Assembly (NCBI RefSeq): GCF_019703515.2
Contig: NC_059348.1
Location: 23,732,156-23,796,155, forward strand
Direction of reading: 5' to 3'
DNA length: 64,000 bases
DNA from: Myxocyprinus asiaticus
Taxonomy: Eukaryota; Chordata; Actinopteri; Cypriniformes; Catostomidae
Shown here: piece after piece, positions 33,388 through 45,212 of the stretch
Layout: each line of letters starts with the position of its first letter
How positions within the stretch are numbered: the first letter of the stretch is position 1
Position numbers and translations under genes: made by a program
The notes under the pieces: model-generated
Told to the model about the DNA's origin: nothing
What the model saw: the letters and a program-made list of their open reading frames with translations, nothing else
Databases searched by the model: none

Positions 33388-36002
33388 GTTCCCTGAGCAG
33401 AACGAGATGCTGTGTGTGATCGCTATGTGACACCGTCCGAGTGTTACTAGGTCAGAAGCCCTTATACAGTCAAGCCAATTCATTGGCTGATGGCGCTTAA
33501 GTGAATCTGAGAAAACGCCTGTGCTTTGGCGCAATCTAAATATGGAAATAAGCATCCTTCGAATCTATTGTCACAAACCAGTCCCCCGGCAGTACTTGTG
33601 ACATTATTTGTTTCCGCATCAGCAATATGAATTGACATTTCATTAGGGTGAAATTCAAACATTTCAAATCCAGAATGGGACGCATGCCGCTATCTTTTTT
33701 CGGGACCACAAATTAATGTCTGTAAAAGCAGCATTCTCGCTGAGAAGGGAGAATCTCCTCTTTTGCCACTTTTTCAGTGAATTTCTCGAATTAAAAATGG
33801 GGCTTCCTGAACAGAGACATCTGTCGGAACAACCCCACTGAATACTGGCAGAGCCCGCCTGAAATGAATGACATAACCATGCTCTATCGTTCGAAGTACC
33901 CAGTTCGAAACGCCCTGCAACTGCTGCTAAGCTGCTAGACGGGCAGACAGAGGAATTAATGCATGGCTTTCACCTGTAGTGCGATATGTAACCACTAGAT
34001 GGCATGCTTGGCTTACTTTTGGTGACTGCCCCACAACCAGCGGCACAGTGGAGGGGGCCTACTACTGTGGCTGGTTGAATGGGATTTAATGATGTTTCTG
34101 GCTTTGTTGTATTCAGGCATGAATGATGAGCACCCTGAAATGCATTTACAGCAGGGACACTGACAGAATAAACCTTTTCCATGGAATTTTGAATGGGGAA
34201 GAGTGTGAACATTGGGGGAAATATTTATTTGAGAAAACTGGTTTGCCACAACGGCCCCTGCATTCTTTATGGGGGGACAATGTGTGGTGCTTACGTTCAC
34301 TGTGTGTTTTGTGTATACTTGTGCTTGAAGAACATCGAATTCTGTTATGCATGTCTCGAGACCCTTGGTCATGGAATTCAGTTAGCGTTTTTTTTAATGT
34401 TCGCTCCCCAGCGCAGACTGCGGGGGGAAACGGAACCATATTCTGGTTGTTGGGCATTCGAGGCGTGTACAATGTCGAACTCATTCCAATATTTTCTGAA
34501 GGGCAAACAGGAGAGGAATGGATACGTTTGTCCGGTCCAGTTCCGTTCACTGAATGGGGACTCACCCTTCGCTTCACCACAAGTCCGTCAGGCTCGCTTC
34601 TGTTATCCTGCCAGCCGGGCCAACATCCAAACTCTTACCGAGACACGCCCATGATGGCGGGAATGTATGAGGACCCCAATCCCTCTGAGGGGGTGTAAAA
34701 CTTGTCCGGCACCTTATGCGGCTATAGTGGGACGTTGCGAATATGCTGAACGTGAGTGCACTGGAGCTGCAACAGTCTTTTCTCTATCTCTGTGAGGAAG
34801 CATCTATTGGAATGCATCTTACAGCATGGAATTTTCCCACTACCGACTGGACTGCGCCACCAAACAGACCAGATTTTGACACAGGGGCGTTCATTAGGAA
34901 GGCCTTGTCCTTGTCATGAATATCCATGAGCATAAGCCACAGATGGCATTCTGCCACCACGAGGCCCACCATATTCCGACCAACAGCACGAGCAATGTGT
35001 TTGGTATCTCTCAGCCCCAAATCAGCGTACTTCAATGACAGCCTCAGCATCCAGTCCAGCTCCCTCATCTAAATCCTTCATAAAATGGGCTTGGTAAGCT
35101 TGCAAAACTGCTAGCATGTGCAAAGCCAAAACTGCTTGACCCGAAGCCATGTAGGTCTTGTTCAACATGACAAAGTCATCTTGTATGGCTTCAAGGGAAG
35201 AGTAGGCCTCGACTTCCATGTGGCCGCCGGAGAAGGAGAGAGATGGGCTGCCAGTGTCTCCTCCATCACCGTGACTGAAATATATCCATGGTTGGAAACT
35301 CAACACAAATTTGAAAACTTCAAGGCCAATTGGTTTGTAATCCTGGCCGAGTAAGGTTGATCCCAGGACTTAAGGTCGTCCAAGATGGATTTACAATCCT
35401 CCGACTGCGTTTCATCCGGCCAGTCCAGGTGCAGCTTCTCCACTGCACATTTAGTAACCTCCAGCAACTATAAGTTACTGAGGGACTGGAAATCCATCTG
35501 CTAGGAGGCAAGGCTTCAGCCTGGCCACCGGCAAAATACTCGGAATCTGACACCACCACAGACATGGCATCTTCATCCTCAGCAGTGAAGGAAACTGCTG
35601 TGCGGGCCTCAGGGCTAGGACACAAAAGCTTATGTGTAAACTCCACGGGAGAACGTCAAGCCGAATCCGGGGAGATTGACAGAGAGAACCGAAGGTCGGC
35701 CTGCTGCTCAGCTCCATCACTTCTTAAAATCCATCCTGTGCTGCCACTCAAAAGAGAGAAGTAATAATGCTCACTTTGACGTGAGTCGCTAGTACAACAC
35801 GGGCCAGATGAGACTGTGCGCTGAAGAACAGAAAATCGGACTCGATGGTGTGAAAGCGAGTGCCTTTATGGAGCCTGTGATATAGCTCCCTAGGGGGCAT
35901 CACTTAAGCGGCATCAGCCAATAAATTGGCTTGATTGTATAAGGGCTTCAGACCGCGTGACACTGGTGGTCCCATAGCGACTCAATTTCCATGAAAGGGA
36001 AC
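33388..36002 (-). mobile_element. DIRS-type retrotransposon remnant with inverted terminal repeats
   Basis: Left end 33388-33505 (gttccctgagcagaacgaga ... ggctgatggcgcttaag) and right end 35893-36002 are inverted, diverged copies sharing gaagcccttatac, caagccaatt and tggctgatg. The interior on the minus strand keeps gag-like pieces (35646-34784) but no reverse transcriptase or recombinase, so it is internally deleted. It is a different family from the DIRS copies at 41910 and 53036. Confidence 0.7.
34784..35646 (-). pseudogene. DIRS gag-like fragment
   Basis: Broken frames read LKYADLGLRDTKHIARAVGR, VVAECHLWLMLMDI and, further upstream, GQAVLALHMLAVLQAYQAHF. These match the same region as the gag-like frame at 45701-45213 (AASALHTMALLQVHQSKALK). 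Frames are interrupted. Confidence 0.6.
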
Positions 36003-36162
36003 TATATGGTTTTGAGTGAAATGTATAATAAGACAAATGTTTTGTATGGTGGTTTCAAATACATAGTCCAAAACTGTCTTCAAACTAAAATTCCCAAATC
36101 ATCAAATGTTTGCTATATGTGTTGTGTAAACAAGTCAAAGGTTGAACAGTGTTCTCTGGACA

Positions 36163-36193
<31 letters not shown>

Positions 36194-36292
36194 CACAAAA
36201 ATCCGGTTTGATATTTTCCATTTGCATTTTTGGTGTTTCATGAATTGTTTCCTTCATAATTATTTTACTGTTTCTTTTCCTTCAATGAACAG
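36003..36292 (+). other. Intron 11 of vav3, right end
   Basis: Contains a poly-T run (36168-36193) and the exon 12 acceptor region. Confidence 0.5.
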
Positions 36293-36379
36293 GACATAGC
36301 CCAGTATGTAAATGAGGTGAAAAGAGATGTTGAGACTCTAAGAGAGACTGATCAGTATCAGAGATCAATTGAGAATTTT
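36293..36379 (+). CDS. vav3: vav3 exon 12 (DH-PH junction)
   Basis: Acceptor ttcaatgaacag, donor gtaagt. It encodes DIAQYVNEVKRDVETLRETD and QYQRSIENF; 29 intact codons, VAV3-like. Confidence 0.9.
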
Positions 36380-36513
36380 GTAAGTTCTGCATAAGAATTT
36401 ACATGATCATCAATGTCAAATCATGCATAGTGTCTCATGACTTGAAAAGTATGCCTTTTCTCAAATACGATAGCCTATCACTTTTTCTTTATGTCCATGA
36501 TCTCCATTCCCAG

Positions 36514-36599
36514 AGACAGTCTTTGCTTTCTTATGGAAGACCAAAGGGTGATGGTGAAGTCCGTTTGGTTTCAAATGTGGACAAGCGCAGACAGGACAG
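36514..36599 (+). CDS. vav3: vav3 exon 13 (PH domain)
   Basis: Acceptor ctccattcccag, donor gtgaca. It encodes RQSLLSYGRPKGDGEVRLVS and NVDKRRQD plus two bases. G-R-P-x-G-D-G-E is the start of the VAV PH domain. Confidence 0.88.
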
Positions 36600-36681
36600 G
36601 TGACACTCAAGGCAAAATCCCCCACTGCAGCACACTCTTGTTTGCACTATTATGTCATATCGTAACGTGTCGATGTTGCAG

Positions 36682-36814
36682 GCATATTTTTTTGTTCGAT
36701 GTTGCTGTAATTGTCTGCAAGCGGCGTGGGGACAAATATGAGATGAAGGACGTGATCAACCTCAATAAATTTAAGATCACTAATAACCCCACCACTGACA
36801 AGAACTGCAGAAAG
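36682..36814 (+). CDS. vav3: vav3 exon 14 (PH domain) with altered donor
   Basis: Acceptor gatgttgcag. It encodes HIFLFDVAVIVCKRRGDKYE, MKDVINLNKFKITNNPTTDK and NCRK, 44 intact codons. The expected donor after ...AGAAAG reads attagtgag, so the GT is changed to AT. A GTGAG four bases further (36819) could be used but would shift the frame. Confidence 0.85.
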
Positions 36815-37263
36815 ATTAGTGAGAAACACAGCACTAACAGAAATGCTTGGAAAATTACACCCATATATGTTTTTTATTTTCATATTTTCCCCAATAGCCC
36901 AGCATCTACTAGAAATCACCTCAGCACTCTTACCTTTACGCACATGACTCCAATAACTTTTGCTTAGATCTTCTTTGAACTGTTAGACTGACAAAGAATG
37001 AAGTCTTTGCTGAAATTGTACGTTATACTAATTCCCTCTTGTAGTGATATCCAAGCCATTTTAAAGATAGAGTGACAAAATGCATCTTTGGTGCAGATGA
37101 ATTAGTAGTTAGTAAAAATGTTTACATGCACAACACAAGAAATGTTGAGGTTTCTGTCATTTCTGATTGAAAGCACCAAATATAATCTCAAGCAGTCAAT
37201 TTGCACAGTTAAACAGTATTATTTTAATGAGAATAGACCAAGATTACATAAATTCTGCAAGTT
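36815..37263 (+). other. Intron 14 of vav3, left part
   Basis: No exon. The next expected PH exon (W-S-Y-G-F ... KKKWLEQFEMA) was looked for here and in the other gaps up to 56625 without success. Confidence 0.4.
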
Positions 37264-38012
37264 TCATAATTTATTATCTCGTTACAATGGCACCTGTCAA
37301 GGGGTGGGATATATTAGGCAGCAAGTGAACAGTCAGTTTTTTGAATGTGTTGGAAGCAGGAAAAATTGGCAAGATTAAGTATCTGAGAGACTTTGACAAG
37401 GGCCAAATTGTGATGGCTAGACGGCTGGCTCAGAACATCTCCAAAACGGCAGGTCTTGTGGGGGGTTCCCAGTATGCAGTGGTTAGTACCTACCAAAAGT
37501 GGTCCAAGGAAGGACAACCGGTGAACCGGCGACAGGGTCATGGGCGCCCTAGGCTCATTGATGCGCATGGGGAGCGAAGGTTAGCCATCTGGTATGATCC
37601 CACAGAAGAGCTACTGTAGCACAAATTGCTAAAAAATTTAATGCTGGCCATGATATAAAGTTATCAGAACACACAGTGCATTGCAGTTTGCTGCGTATGG
37701 GGCTGCGTAGCCACAGACTAGTCAGAGTGCCCATGCTGACCCCTGTCCACCGCCGAAAGCACATACAGTGGGCACGTGAGTGTCAGAACTGAGCCATGGA
37801 GCAATGGAAGAAGATGGCCTGGTCTAATGAATCACGTTTTCTTTTAGATCATGGGGACGGCCGGGTGCATGTACGTCATTTACCTGGGGAAGAGATGGCA
37901 GCAGGATGCACTATGGGAAGAAGGCAGGCCGTTGGAGGCAGTGTTATGCTCTGGGCAATGTTCTGCTGGGAAACCTTGGGTCCTGGCATTCATGTGGATG
38001 TTACTTTGACAC

Positions 38013-39516
38013 TAGTGCCCGACTGATATTATCGGCCGATATTACCCTTTCACCGATATATCGGTATTGGTGTATATGTTTACCGATATGCGCAGATATG
38101 GAAACTTTTTTTCAGAAAATATAATGCAGAAAACAATGCTTTAGAATTGGTGTCATTATGTAGTTTGTCCAGCAGAGCGTGCTCGGACTCCATTGTTTAC
38201 AGAGCTGACTCTGAGCTGACGGTGGCTCTGCAGACAGGGCGGAGTTAAGCGGTGCGGAGTTGAGCGGTGTCTTCTCAGTAAGTTGCTAACTAGTTTGTGA
38301 AATACATAATGGAAAGTTAATAAACAATGACCCCATTATTTTCCCTTTTCAATATAACTAATATAACGTTAACCCTGTCCCTGACAACCATGTCACTCAT
38401 GTCTGTTTGCTGTTAGCCAGCTATAGTTTGTCAGTGCAGTAAGTAACGTAGCAGATTGAAAGGTAAACATCAGAGCATCTTTTTGCAGCTCAGTAGACAA
38501 CAGTGCGGTGGTGGATTGTGTCTGTTGAGTGTTGATTTCACGCTACGCTGTTACCTAGTTAGTGAGACGCAATGCTGGTCCATCTTTTACTCTCTGTGAC
38601 AACAAGCTTATAGCTAACTAGCTAACCACGTAGCTACTTTCATTGCTTGTCAGCTGAGTGGAAGCTAATGTACAAACATGTATTCACCAAACTGTTTTGT
38701 TCAGAATTCATAGTTTGGTACCCCCTTCAACCGAACAGTTCCAGTCGTAGCATTTATAAAATGTAATATTTAAAAGTCTGGTTTTCCACCGTTGAATGTT
38801 TCCCCTGAACTTGTATAGCAGAATATAGTGTAACACCACTGCTGCTGTTAATCTCTTGTCTCAGCAGGTGTAAATGCTTCTTGTTTTACAACCTGCCAAT
38901 AATTGACTGGCAGTATTAATATAGTCAGCATTTGACTGATACTAAACAGTACTACTGATGTTTATTTAGCTTTTTATTTTATTTTAATTTATTCTTTATT
39001 TTAATGGTCAGCATTTGACTGACACTAAACAGTACTTATGTTTATTTAGCTATTTATTTTATTTTTATTCTTTATTTTAATGGTCAGCATTTGACTGATA
39101 CTAACCAGTACTGATGTTTATTTAGCTATTTATTTTATTAGAATTTATTCTTTATTTTAATGGTCAGCAACTGACTGATACTAAACATACAATACTGATG
39201 TTTTTTTAAGCTATTTATTGTATTTTTATTTATTTTTTATTTTCTCAATGTTCATTTCTAGAATTTGTTGACAATGTATAATAATAATGTCAAATATTCT
39301 TTGATCAAAATATTTGTTTATGAAATCAGCCTTCTGAGTAGCTTTGCTTAGTCATATTGGTGCAAAATCGGTGAACAATCCACATAGAAAAGGTCTGTTT
39401 CATTCCAGCTCAAAAATGAACTATATTGGACACCATGTCGGTAATCTGTGAATTTCCCCCTCTAAAATCGGTATCGTATCGGTCTCAAAAATCCCATATT
39501 GGTCGGGCTCTAACTA
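38013..39516. mobile_element. Transposon nested in the Tc1 element, hAT-like
   Basis: Ends are inverted: tagtgcccgactgat at the left and attggtcgggctcta at the right. It interrupts the Tc1 transposase between conserved segments. It is non-coding, with repeated cgatat/atcggtat motifs at both ends and four ~80-bp tandem units at 38925-39240 (gtcagcatttgactgatact). The hAT assignment is tentative; the target duplication is unclear. Confidence 0.7.
38925..39240. repeat. Tandem repeat, four units of about 80 bp
   Basis: Each unit begins gtcagca(t/a)(t/c)tgactgatact and ends in T-rich ttattctttattttaatg. Starts lie near 38928, 39008, 39084 and 39164. Confidence 0.75.
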
Positions 39517-39946
39517 CCACTCTAAAGATTGTTGCAGACCACGTACACTCCTTCATGGCAACGGTATTCCCTGATGGCAGTGGCCTCCTTCAGCAGGATA
39601 ATGCGCCCTGCCACACTGCAAACATTGTTCAGGAATGGTTTGAGGAACATGACAAATAGTTGAAGGTGTTGACTTGGCCTCCAAATTACCCAGATCTCAA
39701 TCCGATTGAGCATCTATGGGATGTGCTGGACCAACAAGTCCAATCCATGGAGGCTCCATCTCGCAACTTACAGGACTTAAAGGATCTGCTGCTAACGTCT
39801 TGGTGCCAGATACCACAGGACACCTTCAGAGGTCTTGTGGAGTCCATGCCTCGATGGGTCAGAGCTGTTTTGGCAGCACGAGGGGGACCTACATGATATT
39901 AGCAGGTGGTTTTAATGTTGTGGCTGATCGGTGTATATACTGTATA

Positions 39947-39948
<2 letters not shown>

Positions 39949-39987
<39 letters not shown>
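39949..39987. repeat. (AT)n microsatellite
   Basis: Uninterrupted AT run at the right edge of the Tc1 element. Confidence 0.9.
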
Positions 39988-39989
<2 letters not shown>

Positions 39990-39991
<2 letters not shown>

Positions 39992-40466
39992 AGCCCATCT
40001 GCCTCTAGGTTTGATGTGTTGTGCATTCTTAGATGCTATTCTGCTCACTACAATTGTACAGTGGTTATCAGAGTTACCATAGCCTTTCTGTCAGCTTGAA
40101 ACAGTCTGGCCATTCTCTGTTGACCTCTCTCATCAAGAAGGCATTTCCCTCACTGGATGATTTTTGTTTTTGGCACCATTGTGAGTAAACTCTAGAGACT
40201 GTTGTGTGTGAAAATCCTAGGAGATCAGCAGTTACAGAAATACTCAAACCAGCCCGTCCAGCACCGACAATCATGCCAAGGTCAAGATCACTGTGATCAC
40301 CTTTTTCCCCATTCTGATGGTTGATGTGAACATTTACAGAAGCTTCTGACCCGTATCTGCATATTTTATGCATTGCACTGCTGCCACATGATTGGCTGAT
40401 TAGATAATCGCATGAATAAGTAGGTGTACAGGTGTTCCTAATAAAGTGCTCGGTGAATATATAAGT
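39990..40466 (-). mobile_element. Second Tc1-like fragment, opposite strand
   Basis: On the minus strand 40373-40074 reads DLDLGMIVGAGRAGLSISVT and ADLLGFSHTTVSRVYSQWCQ, a Tc1-family helix-turn-helix. The outer end carries aggtgttcctaataaagtgc, a familiar fish repeat terminus. Only the N-terminal part is present. Confidence 0.7.
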
Positions 40467-41441
40467 ATATAGGGTCCCTGGGTTAGCTGAGAGCCTGGAT
40501 GGGGGTCCTTAGGTTTACAAGGGTTGCAAACCCCTGACCTAGACCTTAAATACAAAAACTCCATCTGTCTCTTAGACTGTTTTGTTGAGTGTAAGTGAGA
40601 TCAGGCTGGGCAGCCCATCGCAAACTGAGGCAGGCAGATGCTTAATGCTCTTTATGAGGGTTGATGGATGGAGACAGATTAGAACGCCACAGCATGTCAA
40701 GTCATATTCTGCACATTGAACCAACTGCAGTGGAAAGGCTTGGTTGGTCGACATGATATAAACAATCTAAAGTGTCTGTTTTCAGACCATTTAGAGTTTC
40801 CAGTTTTATATAAATAAGAATTAGAGACAGTATTCTATGTGAGGTCTATGTGTTTTTTCTATTAGTGAAGGCAGACCCCTTAACCTGAAGTTACCTTTGG
40901 CTCTATGATGTTTTTTGGGCTTGGCAATAGTGATATAGATGTAAAAGTATTGTGGATGTCTTTAAACCTTTGATATGTTTTTCTCTTTTATGCCTTTCAC
41001 CAAAAGTAAGGTTTCTTCTGAACAGATGGTGTGGTGAAATCTATCTCAAGGAGACCTTGGCCAGGCAAAGTCCCACTGGCTTTCTGTTTGAAGTGTCTTT
41101 CTGCCCCTCCTCAGGACACATATACACACACACTTAATGCACTGATGGATCCTGTTCCTTCACTTCTTTGACAAGCCTTGTACACAGCTGCAAACTGTCT
41201 CCTAAACACACACAAACACACCACATTTTTTATATACTATACAGTACATACAAATATCACTAACGTAGTCCTGTCATGAGAAATCACACCTGTCTCCGGG
41301 ACAGCAAAAAAGATACAGGGGACCAGAAAATTATACAAAAACACTCAGAAACACTGCCTGTGAATCATTTTGTTGCATGTTTGGCGCACGCACACACACA
41401 CACACACACACACATGTGAAGTTACCAAAATAGCAGAAGTT
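40467..41441 (+). other. Intron 14 of vav3, between transposons
   Basis: No gene or named repeat; a (CA)n run lies at 41391-41415. Confidence 0.4.
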
Positions 41442-41888
41442 GGGGAGCCTGGGTAGCTCAGCAAGTACTGACGCTGACTACCACCCCTGGAGTTGCAAGT
41501 TCGAATCCAGGGTGTGCTGAGTGACTCCAGCCAGGTCTCTTAAGCAACCAAATTGGCCCAGTTGCTAGGGAGGGTTGAGTCACATGGGGTAACCTCCTCG
41601 TGGTCGTGATTAGTGGTTCTTGCCCTCAATGGGGCGCGTGGTAAGTTGTGCATGGATCGTGGAGAGTAGCACGAGCCTCCACATGCGGAGTCTCCACGGT
41701 GTCATGCACAACGAGCCACATGATAAGATGCATGGACTGACGGTCTCAGAAGCGAAGGCAACTGAGACTTGTCCTCCGACACCTGGCTTAAGGTGAGTAA
41801 CTGTGACACCATGAGGACCTACTAAGTGGTGGGAATTGGGCATTTCAGACTGGGAGAAAAGGGGATAAAAAATTAAAAAAATATTTTG
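41442..41888 (+). mobile_element. tRNA-derived SINE (copy 1) with target duplication
   Basis: The head resembles a tRNA gene: box A tgggtagctcagcaagt and a perfect box B gttcgaatcc at 41499-41508. It ends in an A-rich tail, and gcagaagtt flanks both sides (41433-41441 and 41889-41897), a 9-bp target duplication. It is homologous to 49661-50010. It resembles HAmo-type cyprinid SINEs, but the name is not certain. It is not a functional tRNA gene. Confidence 0.8.
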
Positions 41889-41909
41889 GCAGAAGTTAGC
41901 AAAGATAAT

Positions 41910-42290
41910 GTCCTGGTTACTTTCATAACCTCCATTCCCTGATGGAGGGAACGAAGCATTGTGTCGATGTAGTGACACTAGGGGTCACTCTTGGGAACCC
42001 CAAACACCTCTGCTTTTTTGAAAAAAGGCCAATGAGAATTGGCGAGTGGAATTTGCATGCCACTCCCCCAGACATACGGGTATAAAAGGAGCTGGTATGC
42101 GAACACTGAGGTTTTGTGCTGAGGAGCCGAGACCAGGTCCCAGCCATTTCAGCGGGTAGTTCAGCGTTGTGGCAAGAGGGACACAACGTCTCATTCCCTC
42201 CATCAGGGAACGGAGGTTATGAAAGTAACCAGGACGTTCCCTATCTGTTACTCACTCGACGTTGTGTCGATGTAGTGACACTAGGGGTCC
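41910..42290. repeat. DIRS terminal repeat with internal hairpin
   Basis: gtcctggttactttcataac at 41910 pairs with gttatgaaagtaaccaggac ending at 42235. A promoter-like gggtataaaaggagc lies at 42078. The motif gtcgatgtagtgacactagg occurs at about 41963 and again at about 42256. Confidence 0.8.
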
Positions 42291-43035
42291 CTATACAAAA
42301 TGCCACAACTATCTGAACTGTGTTTCGTGAACTGGTGGTGTGTGATGGGCAGACCACTGTGTGCCTCATAGCCAGCACACCAGGCTGTCACGTAACCTCC
42401 ACCAACGCTCTTATGAGCGTTGACTGCCCAACTATAGGGACAGGCTAGCCCAGCCGAGGCTTCTTTCCCTCTCTTTTCTCCCCAAAAAGAGTGGAATTTG
42501 TTAACTGACTGGGAGCCATAAGTGTCTGGGTCGGGGGTGTGTCCCTCCCAAGGGGAAGACACCGCGGAGACCACACCCCGCCCAAAAAGGGGGGGGGGGG
42601 TGTTTTGAGTGGAATACGTCACATGGTCTTACCGAGTCTTGTCGGAATTATGTCATGTGGAGAGGTCCCATGGTAGGTCCTACCCGAAGGGGGAGGAGTT
42701 TCTACAGAGCATGGCAACCAGGGCAGAGGGGCCTCTGCCCAAGGAAGACGCAGTTTGCTGACAGGGAAACGATTTTGCGGAAGATATCACATGGGGTCGC
42801 CTTTGGGGAACCAGCACATGTGGAGCACCTACCTCAGTACAGGGGCTCGTTAGCGCACGTACTGGGCCGGTCAGTGAGTTTCTCTGCAAACTCAACTGCC
42901 AGAGGGCTAAGGAGGAAAGTCATCCAGGGATCACAGTCTGTGAACACGACTGGGTGTCAAGAGCACACCTCTTCACCTCAAGGGAGGGGAAAGGCACTAT
43001 GCGCAAGTGGTAGTTCCGGCCAGCTGTCCCGGAAC

Positions 43036-43330
43036 TTACCTGCTCACGCCTGCCAATACACGGGACATGACCAGCTCAACCCAGAGATTGTAGAACCTCG
43101 CAAAGGTGTTGGGTGTTGCCCAGCCCATTGCTCTGCAGATGTCTGCCAAAGAGGCGCCACTGGCCAAGGCCCAGGAGGCCACCACACTCCTGGAAGAGTG
43201 GGCTCGTAATCCCACAGGGGGTGGCATGTCCTGAGCCTGATGTGCCATTGCGATGGCGTCAATGACCGAGTGGGTGATCCTCTGTTTGGATACAGCGCTT
43301 CTTTTCCGCTGTCCACCAAAGCAGACAAAG
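43036..43330 (-). pseudogene. DIRS tyrosine recombinase, C-terminal fragment
   Basis: Reads AHQAQDMPPPVGLRAHSSRS, VVASWALASGASLADICRAM and GWATPNTFARFYNLW. H-S-S-R and the late Tyr match the catalytic H-x-x-R...Y of tyrosine recombinases, which integrate DIRS elements without target duplication. Confidence 0.8.
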
Positions 43331-43387
43331 AGCTGCTCGGAGCTTCTAAGGCTGGGTCGGCCTCCTCCTGGGGCAGCGCTTGCAGGT

Positions 43388-44332
43388 TCACCACCTGATC
43401 CCTAAAAGGGGTCGTGGGAACCTCTGTCGACCACTGAGGATGGCATATGCCCAAGGAGCGTCTGAAAATTTTTCAGTGGAACCGCTGTACTCCGTCTGAA
43501 CGCCTTCAGACAGTTCAGCACCGACTGCGCACTCTCGTTCTTGAGGCGCTGTCATCGAGACTGAGTCCAACTCCGAACCAAGAAAAGAGATGCTCTGAAC
43601 TGGGGGGAGCTTGCATTTTTCCCAGTTGACCTGAAACCCCAGTCGGCTGAGGTGCTGGAGCATGAGGTCCCTGTGTGCGAACAGCAACACTTGAGAGTGA
43701 GCTAGGATTAGCCAGTCATCGAGATAGTTGAGGATGTGGATGCCCACTTCCCTTTGCGGGGCAAGGGCTGTCTCTGCGACCTTCGTGAAGACGCAAGGGA
43801 ACAAGGTCAGGCCGAAGGGGAGGACCTTGTACTGGTATGCCTGGCCTTCGACGGCAAACCGCAGGAAGGGTCTGTGTCGAGGTAAGACCAAGACGTGGCA
43901 GTACGTGTCCTTCAGGTCTACCGCCGCGAACCAATCTTGATGCTGGACGCTCGTTAGAGTGCGTTTTTGCATCAGCATCTTGGCGGGAGTCTGTGCAAAG
44001 CCCGGTTCAGTACTCGCAGGTCCAGGATTGGTCACAACCCACCGCCTTTCTTCGGTTCGATGAAGTAAGGGCTGTAGAACCCTTTCGTCATCTTGGCTGG
44101 AGGGACAGGCTCTATCGCGCCCTTTGCACAGAAGGGTAGCGATTTCCGCACGCAAGGTAGTGGCGTTCTCGCCCTTCACCGAGGTGAAGCGGACGCAGCT
44201 GAACTTGGGCGGGTGCCTGGCGAACTGAATCGCGTAGCCAAGTCGGACGGTCCGGGTCAGCCATCGCGACAGGTTGGAAAGCGCGAGCCATGCGCCCAAA
44301 CTCCGGGCGAGGGGGACCAAGGGAATGATCAA
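43388..44332 (-). pseudogene. DIRS reverse transcriptase
   Basis: A long minus-strand frame containing FAAVDLKDTYCHVLVLPRHR, RPFLRFAVEGQAYQYKVLPF and the catalytic YLDDW at 43726-43712 (ILNYLDDWLILAHSQ). It then degenerates after SISFLGSELDSVSM. It matches the DIRS1 clade rather than gypsy or LINE reverse transcriptases. No RNase H follows. Confidence 0.85.
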
Positions 44333-44791
44333 GTCGGATGTGCGGGTGGGGCCTCGCGGCGGGGCGGAGCTCGAGGTGCCATGTCGTGGGGACTCGAGCC
44401 AAGTGGCCGTGCTGAGTCCAGGGACATCGAAGCACTTACCTGGCTCCTGCCACCCACCATAAGATTGGCCGAGGAGGGGGGAGGAGAAATCTCATCCCCG
44501 TAGTCCACTGGAACCAATCCTGTGTGGGCGTGTCCCGGTCTGTCGACCAGCCCCAGAGAAGTGGGTCTCCTCGCTCCTGGGTCACCCGTCTCGGGGGCGC
44601 TTCGAAGCCTTCCTCGGGTTCTTAGCGGCCGGCCGCGAGACGGGTGGCGTCTGCTTCCTGCGGAGGGCTCCATGTCAGAGCCGGGCCACGGGGGCGGGCT
44701 GCGGCGGAGCCGGTGTTGTTGTTGCAGGTGGACGCCCTTGGCAACGAGCAGACAGGGTGCGGGGTCTTAAGCCACGCCGGGGCAGGATATG

Positions 44792-45184
44792 TGTAACACT
44801 GTTCAGTGGAAAGGAGAACAGGGAAGTGAGGTTTCCAGGTTCAGGTAAGCGTTTAATTTGGCCACCTTGATGCTTACAGTTTCACAAACTCAACAGTCTC
44901 ATAGGTACGGAGTTATTTAAACACATCAGCTTCACAGGCAAATGGTTACTTAAACACTTTAGCTTCACAAACACAATAAACACAACAGCTTCTGTAGCAG
45001 CGTGGCCTTCCTTGTGCCAGTCTCTCTCTCCCTCGGTTGCTGGTGGTGTGGCTGTTTATATGCCGCTCTCCCTCTGCTCACTGGAATTAGAGACAGGTGT
45101 TAAACATAATCTAGCTCAGGTGCAAGCGCCCTTACCGCTTTCTCTCTCTCCGTACGGATGCTTGAACACGCCCCCGCTGCCACA
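44792..45184 (-). mobile_element. Solo LTR inserted in the DIRS element
   Basis: A 393-bp segment beginning tgtaacactg and ending gctgccaca on the plus strand. Perfect 5-bp duplications atatg lie on both sides (44787-44791, 45185-45189). Read on the minus strand it has a TATA-like catataaac box, so the LTR probably points leftward. Flanking DIRS sequence is cleanly separated into reverse transcriptase and gag parts. Confidence 0.88.
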
Positions 45185-45212
45185 ATATGTTGTAAGGCCT
45201 CCGTCTGCTTCT

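Larger units (their letters stand above)
37264..39936 (+). mobile_element. Tc1-like transposon, split by a nested element
   Basis: The left part (37264-38012) encodes a transposase N-terminus ([24 protein letters not shown] HTH) and, from 37790, MEQWKKMAWSNESRFLLDHG and GGSVMLWAMFCWETLG. After the insertion the gene resumes at 39517 with LLQQDNAPCHTANIVQEW and PPNYPDLNPIEHLWDVLDQQ (DD34E motif). The right end is a Tc1-type terminal repeat (gtggctgatcggtgta). Frameshifts and stops make it inactive; the left terminal repeat is missing. Confidence 0.85.

Noticed and set aside
34123..34698. 191-residue plus-strand open frame
   Set aside because: It is antisense to DIRS gag-like sequence between the element's terminal repeats and shows no family motifs.
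37795..37830. MEQWKKMAWSNES as the missing vav3 PH exon (resembles W-x-E-Q-F)
   Set aside because: It is the Tc1 transposase segment (M-x-W-S-D-E-S) and continues into other Tc1 motifs.
41449..41520. Possible tRNA gene (box A and perfect box B)
   Set aside because: The cloverleaf cannot be completed; it is the head of a SINE with A-rich tail and target duplication, and a homologous copy sits inside a LINE.
42655..43209. 184-residue plus-strand open frame
   Set aside because: It lies antisense to the DIRS recombinase region and has shadow-type GC-rich composition.
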